From Patescibacteria group bacterium (lineage in GTDB: Bacteria; Patescibacteriota; Minisyncoccia; Minisyncoccales; Staskawiczbacteraceae): a DNA stretch of 5,687 nucleotides. The notes beneath the pieces are model-generated. The model did not search any database, was not told the DNA's origin, and saw nothing but the letters and a program-made list of their open reading frames with translations. The first letter of the stretch is position 1; every line of letters begins with the position of its first letter. Positions 1 through 5,113 of this stretch are shown here, piece by piece. The DNA is taken from NCBI GenBank assembly GCA_018894075.1, contig JAHIEB010000062.1:1-5687 (forward strand). The letters are read 5' to 3'. Made by a program: the position numbers and the translations under genes.

Positions 1-156
1 ATTTGCTGTGAACCAAGCCACTAAGAACACCACAATGACGCTAAAAATTATTCCCCAAACGGGATGGGGATTGCTGAATCTGTCAATCCTGCTGAGGCTG
101 TTGCGGATTGCATGAAGCTCAGCAACAAACCCCTGCTCATTTTCTGGGGGGAACAC
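1..156 (-). CDS. Possible 5' part of a small single-pass membrane protein (partial, runs off left edge)
   Basis: The minus strand has an open frame of 52 codons from a GTG at 156 to the window edge. The predicted peptide starts MFPPENEQ, has a charged, helix-prone stretch with ELHAIRNSLSRIDRF (residues 13-27), then a strongly hydrophobic run of about residues 34-50 (VWGIIFSVIVVFLVAWF) that looks like a transmembrane helix. A short hydrophilic N-terminus before one membrane segment is protein-like, and the plus strand here looks much less natural. The nearest upstream in-frame stop lies 11 codons before the GTG and no ATG is available, so GTG is the only reasonable start. There is no well-placed Shine-Dalgarno sequence; an AAGGA is about 17 bases away, too far. 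I do not recognise a family. It could be a chance open frame, because the end is outside the window. Confidence 0.4.
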   Translation of the reverse strand, partial: MFPPENEQGFVAELHAIRNSLSRIDRFSNPHPVWGIIFSVIVVFLVAWFTAN

Positions 157-228
157 ATGATGGCATCCAACGTTCCTTGTTTCTGCTCATCCACTGAGAG
201 TCTTCTTTTAAAAGTACAGTTTCTCTGC

Positions 229-252
229 CCTAAACCGTGTTTAGGCGTTTTT
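229..252 (+). terminator. Terminator-like hairpin, plus strand
   Basis: CCTAAAC (229-235) pairs perfectly with GTTTAGG (239-245) around a 3-base loop, followed after two bases by five T residues (248-252). This fits a weak intrinsic terminator reading left to right. No convincing plus-strand gene lies upstream inside the window, so it may end a transcript from outside, protect against antisense transcription, or be chance. On the minus strand there is no T-tract, so it is not a terminator for the tRNA. Confidence 0.35.
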
Positions 253-287
253 GTACTATATTACAATCCATGCCAAGGTTAATAATT

Positions 288-372
288 TGGCGGAGGGCAG
301 AGGAGTCGAACCTCTAAGAGCTTGCGCTCGCCGCTTTTCAAGAGCGGTGCCATGCCATTAGGCGAGCCCTCC
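288..372 (-). tRNA. tRNA-Ser (anticodon UGA)
   Basis: Read on the minus strand, a 7-bp acceptor stem GGAGGGC (372-366) pairs with GCCCTCC (298-292), followed by discriminator G (291) and an encoded CCA (290-288). The anticodon stem CCGCT/AGCGG (347-343 and 335-331) encloses loop CTTGAAA, giving anticodon TGA (340-338), which reads UCA serine codons. The T arm is AGAGG/CCTCT with loop TTCGACT. Between them lies a long variable arm with GAGC and GCTC closing a GCAA loop, the class II feature expected of tRNA-Ser. The D stem is short (GCC/GGC). The gene looks intact and functional at 85 bases with CCA. Its neighbour to the right is divergently transcribed. Confidence 0.96.
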
Positions 373-388
373 TTGACGGTATAAGAAG

Positions 389-417
389 AATTTAACACAA
401 ATTTGGCTAAAAATCAA
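389..417 (-). promoter_or_regulatory. Candidate promoter of tRNA-Ser
   Basis: On the minus strand TTGATT (417-412) and TAAATT (394-389) are separated by 17 bp. Transcription would start roughly 8-14 bases before the tRNA, leaving a short 5' leader for RNase P. Each box matches the sigma-70 consensus at four of six positions. A TATACC closer to the tRNA is an alternative -10 box. Confidence 0.35.
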
Positions 418-423
418 ACCACC

Positions 424-453
424 TTGACGCACATTAATCGATTAGTATATACT
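424..453 (+). promoter_or_regulatory. Sigma-70-type promoter for the 109-residue protein
   Basis: TTGACG (424-429) matches the -35 consensus at five of six positions. It is followed by TATATA (446-451, spacer 16) or TATACT (448-453, spacer 18) as the -10 box. Transcription would start near 458-461, giving a leader of about 40 bases before the ATG at 501. This is the most consensus-like two-box promoter in the window. The -10 region lies inside a near-perfect 9-base direct repeat. Confidence 0.65.
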
Positions 454-467
454 GCTGGATATACAGC
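447..467 (+). repeat. Short direct repeat overlapping the -10 box (possible operator)
   Basis: ATATACTGC (447-455) and ATATACAGC (459-467) match at eight of nine positions with a 12-bp period, close to one helical turn. The repeat spans the -10 box and the predicted transcription start, where a repressor or activator site would sit. The protein that might bind is unknown. The function is an inference from position only. Confidence 0.4.
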
Positions 468-500
468 TCTTTCAGTGGCGTCAATAAGAAAGGAGAAGGC

Positions 501-830
501 ATGGTTATAGTGAGGGTGCTGGTGTTTAAGACCCTGCGTCTTAAAGGGATTTTGCGGCGTTGCCCTAAGCTTTGCGCACTGCTTCTAGACCAAAAAGTCC
601 AGGTTGAAGCTGTGGAATGGGACGGAAAAATCGAGTCTATCCCGACGGGTGGTCAGATAATGGTGCATTGTTGCAGGGAAATGTTCTGCAGAACAGGCGA
701 GCTGGCTCGTTTTTGTGCCGCTTGTGGCTACATCCCCTTCTACGATGACTTTTATCTGACTTCAGACGGGGCTTTTTTCTCCGGCCTTGAAGAAAGAATC
801 ATTAGGTGGCTTAAGCTCGTTGCCCGTTAG
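501..830 (+). CDS. Unrecognised small cysteine-rich protein (109 aa)
   Basis: I do not recognise a family. The gene is well supported by its signals: a -35/-10 promoter at 424-453, a Shine-Dalgarno AAAGGAG at 489-495 five bases before the ATG, and an intrinsic terminator overlapping the stop codon. The protein has a basic N-terminal third (residues 1-20 are hydrophobic and arginine-rich), an acidic middle with VEAVEWDGKIESIP (35-48), and a cysteine-rich part with Cys57, Cys58, Cys63, Cys72 and Cys75, plus Cys21 and Cys25 earlier. His56-Cys57-Cys58 and the Cys72-x-x-Cys75-Gly pair resemble metal ligands, so zinc binding is possible but unproven. The C-terminus (95-109) looks like an amphipathic helix. 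There is no clear signal peptide. Arginine codons CGT and CGG are common here and rare in the neighbours, and GC is visibly higher, hinting at a different origin. Confidence 0.75.
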   Translation: MVIVRVLVFKTLRLKGILRRCPKLCALLLDQKVQVEAVEWDGKIESIPTGGQIMVHCCREMFCRTGELARFCAACGYIPFYDDFYLTSDGAFFSGLEERIIRWLKLVAR

Positions 831-850
831 GAATCTAGCGGGTTTTCTTT
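823..850 (+). terminator. Intrinsic terminator containing the stop codon
   Basis: CCCGTTAG (823-830) pairs with CTAGCGGG (835-842), eight pairs including one T-G, around the loop GAAT, followed by TTTTCTTT (843-850). The TAG stop (828-830) is part of the 5' arm of the stem, so the last ribosome would sit on the hairpin. It separates the cysteine-rich gene from the next transcription unit. Confidence 0.85.
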
Positions 851-855
851 AAGTC

Positions 856-864
856 TGATATAAT
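856..864 (+). promoter_or_regulatory. Extended -10 promoter for the pseudouridine synthase gene
   Basis: TGATATAAT (856-864) is a perfect extended -10 element (TGnTATAAT). The region 17-18 bp upstream is taken up by the terminator stem and has no -35-like sequence, which extended -10 promoters tolerate. The expected start lies at about 870-872, at or next to the ATG at 871, so the message is predicted to be leaderless. Confidence 0.65.
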
Positions 865-870
865 CGGCTA

Positions 871-1536
871 ATGGACTACCCAATGAGGATAAACAAATAT
901 CTCTCGCAAAAAGGAATCTGCACCAGAAAAGAGGCAGATGTTTTGATTAAAGAGGGGAAAGTAAAGATAAACAATGTAAAAGCCAAACTCGGAGACAAAG
1001 TGAAAGAAACTGACAATGTTTTAGCCTCTTTCAAAAAAGACCTGACCTACTTTGCTTTTTACAAGCCCAAAGGAATAATTACCCACAGTCCCCAAAGAGG
1101 AGAAAAGGAGATAAAGGATATTTTCCCTAAAGATGTCTTTCCTGTTGGCAGGCTGGATAAAGATTCAGAGGGCCTAATTATTCTTACGAACGACGGCAGG
1201 GTGACAGACAGATTGTTGAATCCAGAGTTTTTGCATGAAAAAGAATACATTGTTAAAACAGACAGGCCCATTGATTTGAAAAGAATGGCTAGCGGAGTAA
1301 AACTGGACGACGGATATATTACAAGAAGGTGTATGGTTAAAAGCCTTGGCAGAAATATCTTCTCTGTTGTTTTAACCGAAGGAAAAAAGCGTCAGATCAG
1401 AAGGATGTGCGGAGCCCTAGGAGCAGGGGTGAAGAGCCTGAAAAGAATACGGATTATGAGGATAAGACTTGGTTCTTTGAGGCCAGGGGGGTATAAAGAG
1501 ATAAAGGGAGAATTATTAAAAGATTTAGGCTTATGA
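871..1536 (+). CDS. rluF: RsuA/RluB/RluF-family rRNA pseudouridine synthase, RluF-like
   Basis: This enzyme should convert one uridine of ribosomal RNA to pseudouridine. An N-terminal S4 RNA-binding domain (about residues 5-52, MRINKYLSQKGICTRKEAD) precedes the catalytic domain. The catalytic aspartate is Asp96 in GRLDKDSEGLIILTNDG (93-109), and KPKGI (65-69) and GKKRQIRRM (171-179) are the other family motifs. HEKEYIV (122-128), DRPI and RRMC...KRIRIM resemble Escherichia coli RluF, which modifies 23S U2604, more than RluB or RsuA; the exact target is an inference. At 221 residues it is slightly shorter than most members, with a short C-terminal tail. There is no Shine-Dalgarno sequence. ATG 871 is preferred because the -10 box sits six bases upstream; ATG 883 begins right at the S4 domain and is the alternative. 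The stop overlaps the next gene's ATG. Confidence 0.88.
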   Translation: MDYPMRINKYLSQKGICTRKEADVLIKEGKVKINNVKAKLGDKVKETDNVLASFKKDLTYFAFYKPKGIITHSPQRGEKEIKDIFPKDVFPVGRLDKDSEGLIILTNDGRVTDRLLNPEFLHEKEYIVKTDRPIDLKRMASGVKLDDGYITRRCMVKSLGRNIFSVVLTEGKKRQIRRMCGALGAGVKSLKRIRIMRIRLGSLRPGGYKEIKGELLKDLGL

Positions 1537-2186
1537 AAAAAATAGGCATTCTAATTGTTTTAATTCTGGTTGCTTTTGGGCTGGCTTTTGCTTTCGGGCT
1601 TTTTGAAAAACCTATAGAGAGGATATCGGCTGAAAGATTTGTGTTTGCAGACGAAGAGACCGAGAACTACATTATCTATATTGAACTGCCCTTGTTTTTA
1701 AACCGAGAAAAGGCCAACAGCATTTTGCAAGATGTTTTTGTAAAGGAGCTGGAGCAGTTTAAGTCTGAAGTGGCTGAGGGATTAAGTTCCTTTCGTGTTG
1801 ATTACGAAGTGATATCTTTAAGCAATAAATCTGCCAGTATAAGGTTTAGCAAAGACCACTATACTGCCGGAGCCGCTCATCCAAACTTTTATTACTCTGT
1901 CTTTAATTATGACTTTCAGACAGAAAAAGAAATCTCCTTGGAAGATCTTTTGGGGGGCGGTTATCTTCCAAGGCTTTCTGAAGTTTCAAGAGAAAAGCTA
2001 AAAGAAAAGCTGGATTCTGCATATTATTTAGAAGATTTCGTTAATCCCGGAACTGAACCGAAGGTAGAGAATTTTTCTGCCTTCAACTTTAATGAAGACA
2101 AGCTAATAATCAATTTCAGTCCCTACCAAGTAGGACCCTATGCTCTGGGTCCCCAGATAATTGAGATTCCCTGGTCTGATCTCTAG
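1533..2186 (+). CDS. Membrane-anchored DUF3298/RsiV-like protein
   Basis: Residues 4-22 form a hydrophobic helix (ILIVLILVAFGLAFAFG) after MKK, acting as an uncleaved anchor or signal peptide; there is no lipobox cysteine. The rest is predicted to be extracytoplasmic. Residues about 35-110 resemble the DUF4163-type domain, and about 111-217 the DUF3298 domain, with TAGAAHPNFYYSVFNYDF (111-128), ISLEDLL (134-140) and the typical ending SPYQVGPYALGPQIIEIP (196-213). These domains occur in the anti-sigma factor RsiV and in the peptidoglycan deacetylase PdaC, where the domain binds lysozyme or cell wall; no sigma-binding or deacetylase part is present here, so a cell-surface binding role is only a guess. 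ATG overlaps the upstream stop by four bases (ATGA), implying translational coupling. The 3' end overlaps comF on the other strand by 71 bp. Confidence 0.85.
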   Translation: MKKIGILIVLILVAFGLAFAFGLFEKPIERISAERFVFADEETENYIIYIELPLFLNREKANSILQDVFVKELEQFKSEVAEGLSSFRVDYEVISLSNKSASIRFSKDHYTAGAAHPNFYYSVFNYDFQTEKEISLEDLLGGGYLPRLSEVSREKLKEKLDSAYYLEDFVNPGTEPKVENFSAFNFNEDKLIINFSPYQVGPYALGPQIIEIPWSDL

Positions 2187-2790
2187 CTATAGCCAAGCCA
2201 AAAACTTCTTTTGCTCCAGCCTCTTTCAAAGACCAGGCGCAGTCCTCCATGCAGTTTGGAGTATAGAGGTCAGCCACCAAAAAAACTCTCCCTGAAATAT
2301 TGTTCTCAAAAACAGGTTTTAGAACCGGGTCTGTTTTTCTGAATCCTTTTTGAAGCGGGATGCCCAGTATTTCAGAAAGGCTTTTGCATAGCTCTTCATT
2401 TTGGTCATAGCCTCTTTTTTTCACTTCTTTTACATCTAAAAATAAAGGGACCAATGTGCTCTTTTCAAGAAGATGGTCTTTTTCTAAAAGATAAAGGTGG
2501 TCCATTATTAGCAAAGCCAGGGTGGAGGCGGCATCCTTCAAATAATTGTCTCTATAACAATGAATGAGCTTTCTTGTTAGAGCTTTCTCCTTAAAAGAAA
2601 GGGCACAAAAGAGGCCGGATAAATATGAAGAGCACCGGGGGCATTTTCCGTCTATTGTCGGGTCTTTCTGGCAGAAGCAGTAAGTATGATAAAGGATGTC
2701 CAGGGTTTCTTTGCAATCTTGGCAAAGATAAGTCCCTTCTTTATTGCACCCAAGGCAGGACCTAGGGAAAAGCAGATTTAATATATCCAC
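2116..2790 (-). CDS. comF: ComF-family competence protein with degenerate phosphoribosyltransferase site
   Basis: ComF proteins are cytoplasmic, linked to DNA uptake in competence. The N-terminus has the usual double zinc finger: Cys12-x-x-Cys15, Cys23-x-x-Cys26, then Cys38/Cys40 and Cys50-x-x-Cys53. The phosphoribosyltransferase-like domain follows, with LVPLFLDVKEVKKRGYDQNEEL (113-134) and KEAGAKEVFGLAIAR (189-203). The PRPP-binding loop, normally close to LVDDVxTTGAT, reads LVADLYTPNCM (171-181), and the segment before it lacks the usual stretch with a conserved Arg-x-x-Asn, apparently 15-20 residues shorter than typical. Catalysis or PRPP binding is therefore doubtful. Start is GTG at 2790; an in-frame stop lies just upstream and LLFPRSCLGC fits the family N-terminus. 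Residues beyond about 203 are extra and antisense to the neighbouring gene. It diverges from pilM. Confidence 0.88.
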   Translation of the reverse strand: MDILNLLFPRSCLGCNKEGTYLCQDCKETLDILYHTYCFCQKDPTIDGKCPRCSSYLSGLFCALSFKEKALTRKLIHCYRDNYLKDAASTLALLIMDHLYLLEKDHLLEKSTLVPLFLDVKEVKKRGYDQNEELCKSLSEILGIPLQKGFRKTDPVLKPVFENNISGRVFLVADLYTPNCMEDCAWSLKEAGAKEVFGLAIARDQTRESQLSGDPEHRVLLGRD

Positions 2791-2801
2791 ACCTTTACGA
2801 T

Positions 2802-2807
2802 ACTATA
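2802..2807 (-). promoter_or_regulatory. Candidate -10 box for comF
   Basis: On the minus strand TATAGT (2807-2802) lies 11 bases before the GTG start, so the transcript would have almost no leader. AAAGG directly precedes the start with only a one-base gap, too close for a normal Shine-Dalgarno sequence. No good -35 box is seen. The box overlaps the place where a pilM -35 element would lie. Confidence 0.45.
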
Positions 2808-2823
2808 AAAAATATTTTTAAGG

Positions 2824-2829
2824 TATAAT
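2824..2829 (+). promoter_or_regulatory. -10 box of pilM (leaderless arrangement)
   Basis: A perfect TATAAT ends eight bases before the ATG at 2838. The transcript should start at about 2836-2838, leaving no room for a ribosome binding site. The -35 position (about 2800-2806, tactat) is a poor match. An upstream A/T-rich run (2805-2820) may help. Confidence 0.6.
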
Positions 2830-2837
2830 TAACCAAT

Positions 2838-3899
2838 ATGGGATTCAATCCTTTTAATTTGTTTTTACCTAAAAGAATGGTTGGGGTGGATATAGGCACC
2901 TCGTCCATAAAGATTGTGGAGATATCAAAGTGGGGAGGGGGCAGGACTTTGGAAAATTATGGGGAGATGAAATCGGCCTCTTTCTTCAGGGATTCTTCTT
3001 CGCAGACTGGAAGCAATCTTTTGTCTGCCGGTTTCATCTCAAAAGCAATGAAGGCTATTTTAGACGAGGCTAGGATAAAAACTAAAGCCGCCATTTTCTC
3101 AATACCCGATTATTCCACTTTCTTTGTTTCATTTGACCTGCCGCCCTTAACTGAAAAAGAAGTGTCGGAAGCTGTCAGGTTTAATGCCCCCCAGTATGTT
3201 CCCCTTCCTATTTCAGAAACCACTTTGGATTGGAAGATAATATCCGGCACGCCCGGAAACAAACAGCCCATGAAGGTTTTGGTGGCTGCTGTTGCGAATC
3301 AGATTGTTCAGGAGTATCAGAGGATTGCCCAGATGGCAGGACTTCAGCTGTATGCCTTAGAGGCAGAGGCCCTATCTATTGTCAGAGCTTTGGTTAAGGA
3401 TAATAAGATGACCATATGCCTATTGGACATAGGGACCCAGAGCACAACTGTAAATATTATTGAGCACGGAGTGTTAAAAAAAAGCCATAGCCTGGACTTT
3501 TCAACAGGAGGCCAGATGACTTATTCAATAGCTTCTGCTTTAGATAAGTCATATACAGAAGCCGAAGATATAAAGATAAAGGATGGCCTCTTGTCTTCAA
3601 ACGAAAATATTAAAAACACCCTTTATCTCCAAGTGGATCCTTTGCTGACTGAAGTCAAAAAGATTATTTCTGAATATAGCCAGTATGAACAAAAAGAAGT
3701 TCAGGAAATATATCTTGCCGGAGGCACGGCAAACCTACCTGGATTGAAGGAATATTTTGCCGAAGCCCTAGACAGGAAAGTTCAAATACCAAACTGTTTT
3801 TCAGACTTTCTCACAGCCCCTATTTTGGAGGAAACTTTGGCTGAAATGAGCCCCAGATTCTGCGTTGCCGTAGGAGTAGCTTTGAGCGGGTTGAAATAG
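2838..3899 (+). CDS. pilM: Type IV pilus assembly ATPase-like protein PilM
   Basis: PilM is an actin-like (FtsA-type) cytoplasmic protein that binds the N-terminus of PilN and links the pilus inner-membrane platform to the motor. The first nucleotide-binding motif is VGVDIGTSSIKIVEI (15-29), the second is CLLDIGTQSTTVNII (194-208), and the adenosine-binding motif is YLAGGTANLPGL (292-303). FNAPQYVPLP (115-124) and LEAEALSIVRAL (174-185) are also typical of the family. At 353 residues it has full family length and no transmembrane segment. ATG 2838 sits eight bases after TATAAT and has no Shine-Dalgarno sequence; the next in-frame ATG (residue 14) lies directly before the core domain. The short N-terminal extension contains NPFNLFLPKR. 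It is the first gene of the pilus locus and is followed by a 39-bp gap with another promoter. Confidence 0.94.
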   Translation: MGFNPFNLFLPKRMVGVDIGTSSIKIVEISKWGGGRTLENYGEMKSASFFRDSSSQTGSNLLSAGFISKAMKAILDEARIKTKAAIFSIPDYSTFFVSFDLPPLTEKEVSEAVRFNAPQYVPLPISETTLDWKIISGTPGNKQPMKVLVAAVANQIVQEYQRIAQMAGLQLYALEAEALSIVRALVKDNKMTICLLDIGTQSTTVNIIEHGVLKKSHSLDFSTGGQMTYSIASALDKSYTEAEDIKIKDGLLSSNENIKNTLYLQVDPLLTEVKKIISEYSQYEQKEVQEIYLAGGTANLPGLKEYFAEALDRKVQIPNCFSDFLTAPILEETLAEMSPRFCVAVGVALSGLK

Positions 3900-3901
3900 T
3901 T

Positions 3902-3931
3902 TTGCAAGCAGGCCTTTAAATATCGTATAAT
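3902..3931 (+). promoter_or_regulatory. Internal promoter before pilN (leaderless arrangement)
   Basis: TTGCAA (3902-3907, four of six consensus bases) and a perfect TATAAT (3926-3931) are 18 bp apart. The -10 box ends seven bases before the ATG at 3939, so the transcript should begin at or next to the start codon. It would let pilN, pilO, pilP and pilB be expressed separately from pilM. Confidence 0.6.
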
Positions 3932-3938
3932 TAAAGAA

Positions 3939-4553
3939 ATGGACTTCGGTATTCTTTATCAATTAAAGATTAAAAAATACTGGTGGCTAGATACCATCCT
4001 CTATTTTGTCATTGCTTTGTTTTTAGCAGTTGTTTTTTCTTTCTTGATGTTTAACTTGAAGATAGCCATGGAGGCAAAGAAGATAACAGAACTGGATAGG
4101 AAGATGGAGAATGTGGGAACAGCCCAGCAAAAGGAAATAGAAAGGCAGGTATTTGAATATCAAAGCAAAATAGCTGACTTTGGCGCTCTGCTGAAGATTC
4201 ATAAACAGCCCACAGGTTTGTTGGCTAAAATAGAGGAGGCAACATTAGAAAATGTCTGGTTTTACACATTTTCATTATCTTCATCATCTGCCGAAGTCAG
4301 TATAGCCGGAGAAACAGATGATATCCCTAGTTTAAGCAGACAACTTCTTTCCCTGGAATCAACAGACTTTATAAAGAGCATCTCAAACCTTAGTTTTATC
4401 TTAAATTCCAACGGTAAAATTGAATTCCAGTTTCTTTTGGTTTTTGACCCAAAAGTCTTTTTTCCTGTTGCGGAGCCCTCGTCAGAGATGATAGATATTC
4501 CTATTTTAGAGAATGTGAGCCCGTCAGACGTAAATATATTAAATAATTTATAA
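3939..4553 (+). CDS. pilN: Type IV pilus inner-membrane protein PilN
   Basis: PilN is a bitopic inner-membrane protein that pairs with PilO and contacts PilM in the cytoplasm. There is an 18-residue N-terminal cytoplasmic stretch, one transmembrane helix at about 19-40, a likely coiled coil at about 44-80, and a ferredoxin-like domain from about 93. GLLAKIEEATLENVWFY (93-109), VSIAGETDDIPSLSRQL (120-136) and the following strand pattern fit the Fimbrial assembly (PilN) family. The usual N-terminal INLLPW-type motif that docks into PilM is not seen; the protein begins MDFGILYQLKIKKYWW. A C-terminal tail (about 175-204) is acidic and proline-containing. At 204 residues the length is normal. No Shine-Dalgarno sequence is present; the start is placed by the -10 box. 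The stop TAA is immediately followed by the pilO ATG. Confidence 0.85.
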   Translation: MDFGILYQLKIKKYWWLDTILYFVIALFLAVVFSFLMFNLKIAMEAKKITELDRKMENVGTAQQKEIERQVFEYQSKIADFGALLKIHKQPTGLLAKIEEATLENVWFYTFSLSSSSAEVSIAGETDDIPSLSRQLLSLESTDFIKSISNLSFILNSNGKIEFQFLLVFDPKVFFPVAEPSSEMIDIPILENVSPSDVNILNNL

Positions 4554-5111
4554 ATGCAGATAGACAGGCCAATAACAATAGCTCTGCTCATATTCCTGAT
4601 TTTGATTGCGGTTTTTTATTTAGTTCTTCCAAAATACAACGAGCTTCAGGCGGTTTTAATGAATGTGGGTCAGAAAGAAGCTGATTTTCAGAGCAAAAGT
4701 GCCTATTATATCGAGGTCACTAGCACATACAAAGAGCTGATGAATTATGAACAGAATCTGAAAAAGATGGAAAATGCTCTTCCTCCAAAGATTTCGCTGT
4801 CTTCTTTAATAGATTTTATTTATAAGACAGCAGTTTCAAATTCAGGGGTGATTATTCAGAAGATTTCAACTGGTAAAGAAGCTGAAGTGGGGGGAAAAAG
4901 TTCAATAATTCAGACCAATTTGACTGTGAATGTAATCGCCTCTTATGAGAGCCTGGAAAAATTTATAGCTGAACTTGAAAAGTCAGCCCGATTAATTGAG
5001 AATGAGGGGTTGGTGTTTACCGTAGAAAGGCCGACAACAGAGAAGCCCGTTCCTTCAGGTACTTTTGCTGTAAATTTGCAGATTAAAGTTTATTCGTATA
5101 AAAACCTATAG
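4554..5111 (+). CDS. pilO: Type IV pilus inner-membrane protein PilO
   Basis: PilO forms a heterodimer with PilN in the inner membrane. After MQIDRPI there is one transmembrane helix (about 8-25, IALLIFLILIAVFYLVLP), a long coiled coil (about 28-76, with several KE and QN heptads), then LPPKISLSSLIDFIYKTA (76-93) and a ferredoxin-like domain with YESLEKFIAELEKSARLI (131-148), which is characteristic of PilO. At 185 residues it is a typical length. The ATG directly abuts the pilN stop (TAAATG) with no Shine-Dalgarno sequence, so translation probably depends on coupling to pilN. The next gene begins two bases after the stop. Gene order and the PilO-type C-terminal domain together make the assignment solid. 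Confidence 0.88.
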   Translation: MQIDRPITIALLIFLILIAVFYLVLPKYNELQAVLMNVGQKEADFQSKSAYYIEVTSTYKELMNYEQNLKKMENALPPKISLSSLIDFIYKTAVSNSGVIIQKISTGKEAEVGGKSSIIQTNLTVNVIASYESLEKFIAELEKSARLIENEGLVFTVERPTTEKPVPSGTFAVNLQIKVYSYKNL

Positions 5112-5113
5112 GC

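Noticed and set aside
64..282. 72-codon open frame on the plus strand
   Set aside because: It has no ribosome binding site, an unnatural composition (cysteine- and proline-rich with no family resemblance), reads straight through the terminator-like hairpin, and opposes a more protein-like minus-strand frame.
1059..1271. 70-codon open frame on the minus strand
   Set aside because: It is antisense to the catalytic core of the pseudouridine synthase, including the GRLD motif, and has no start signals of its own.
2116..2790. comF as a pseudogene
   Set aside because: The PRPP loop is degenerate, but the reading frame is continuous, all zinc-finger cysteines are present and flanking conserved segments are kept, so a divergent functional protein is more likely than decay.
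4262..4591. 109-codon open frame on the minus strand
   Set aside because: It is antisense to the well-supported pilN and the pilO start, with a serine- and isoleucine-rich shadow composition and no expression signals.
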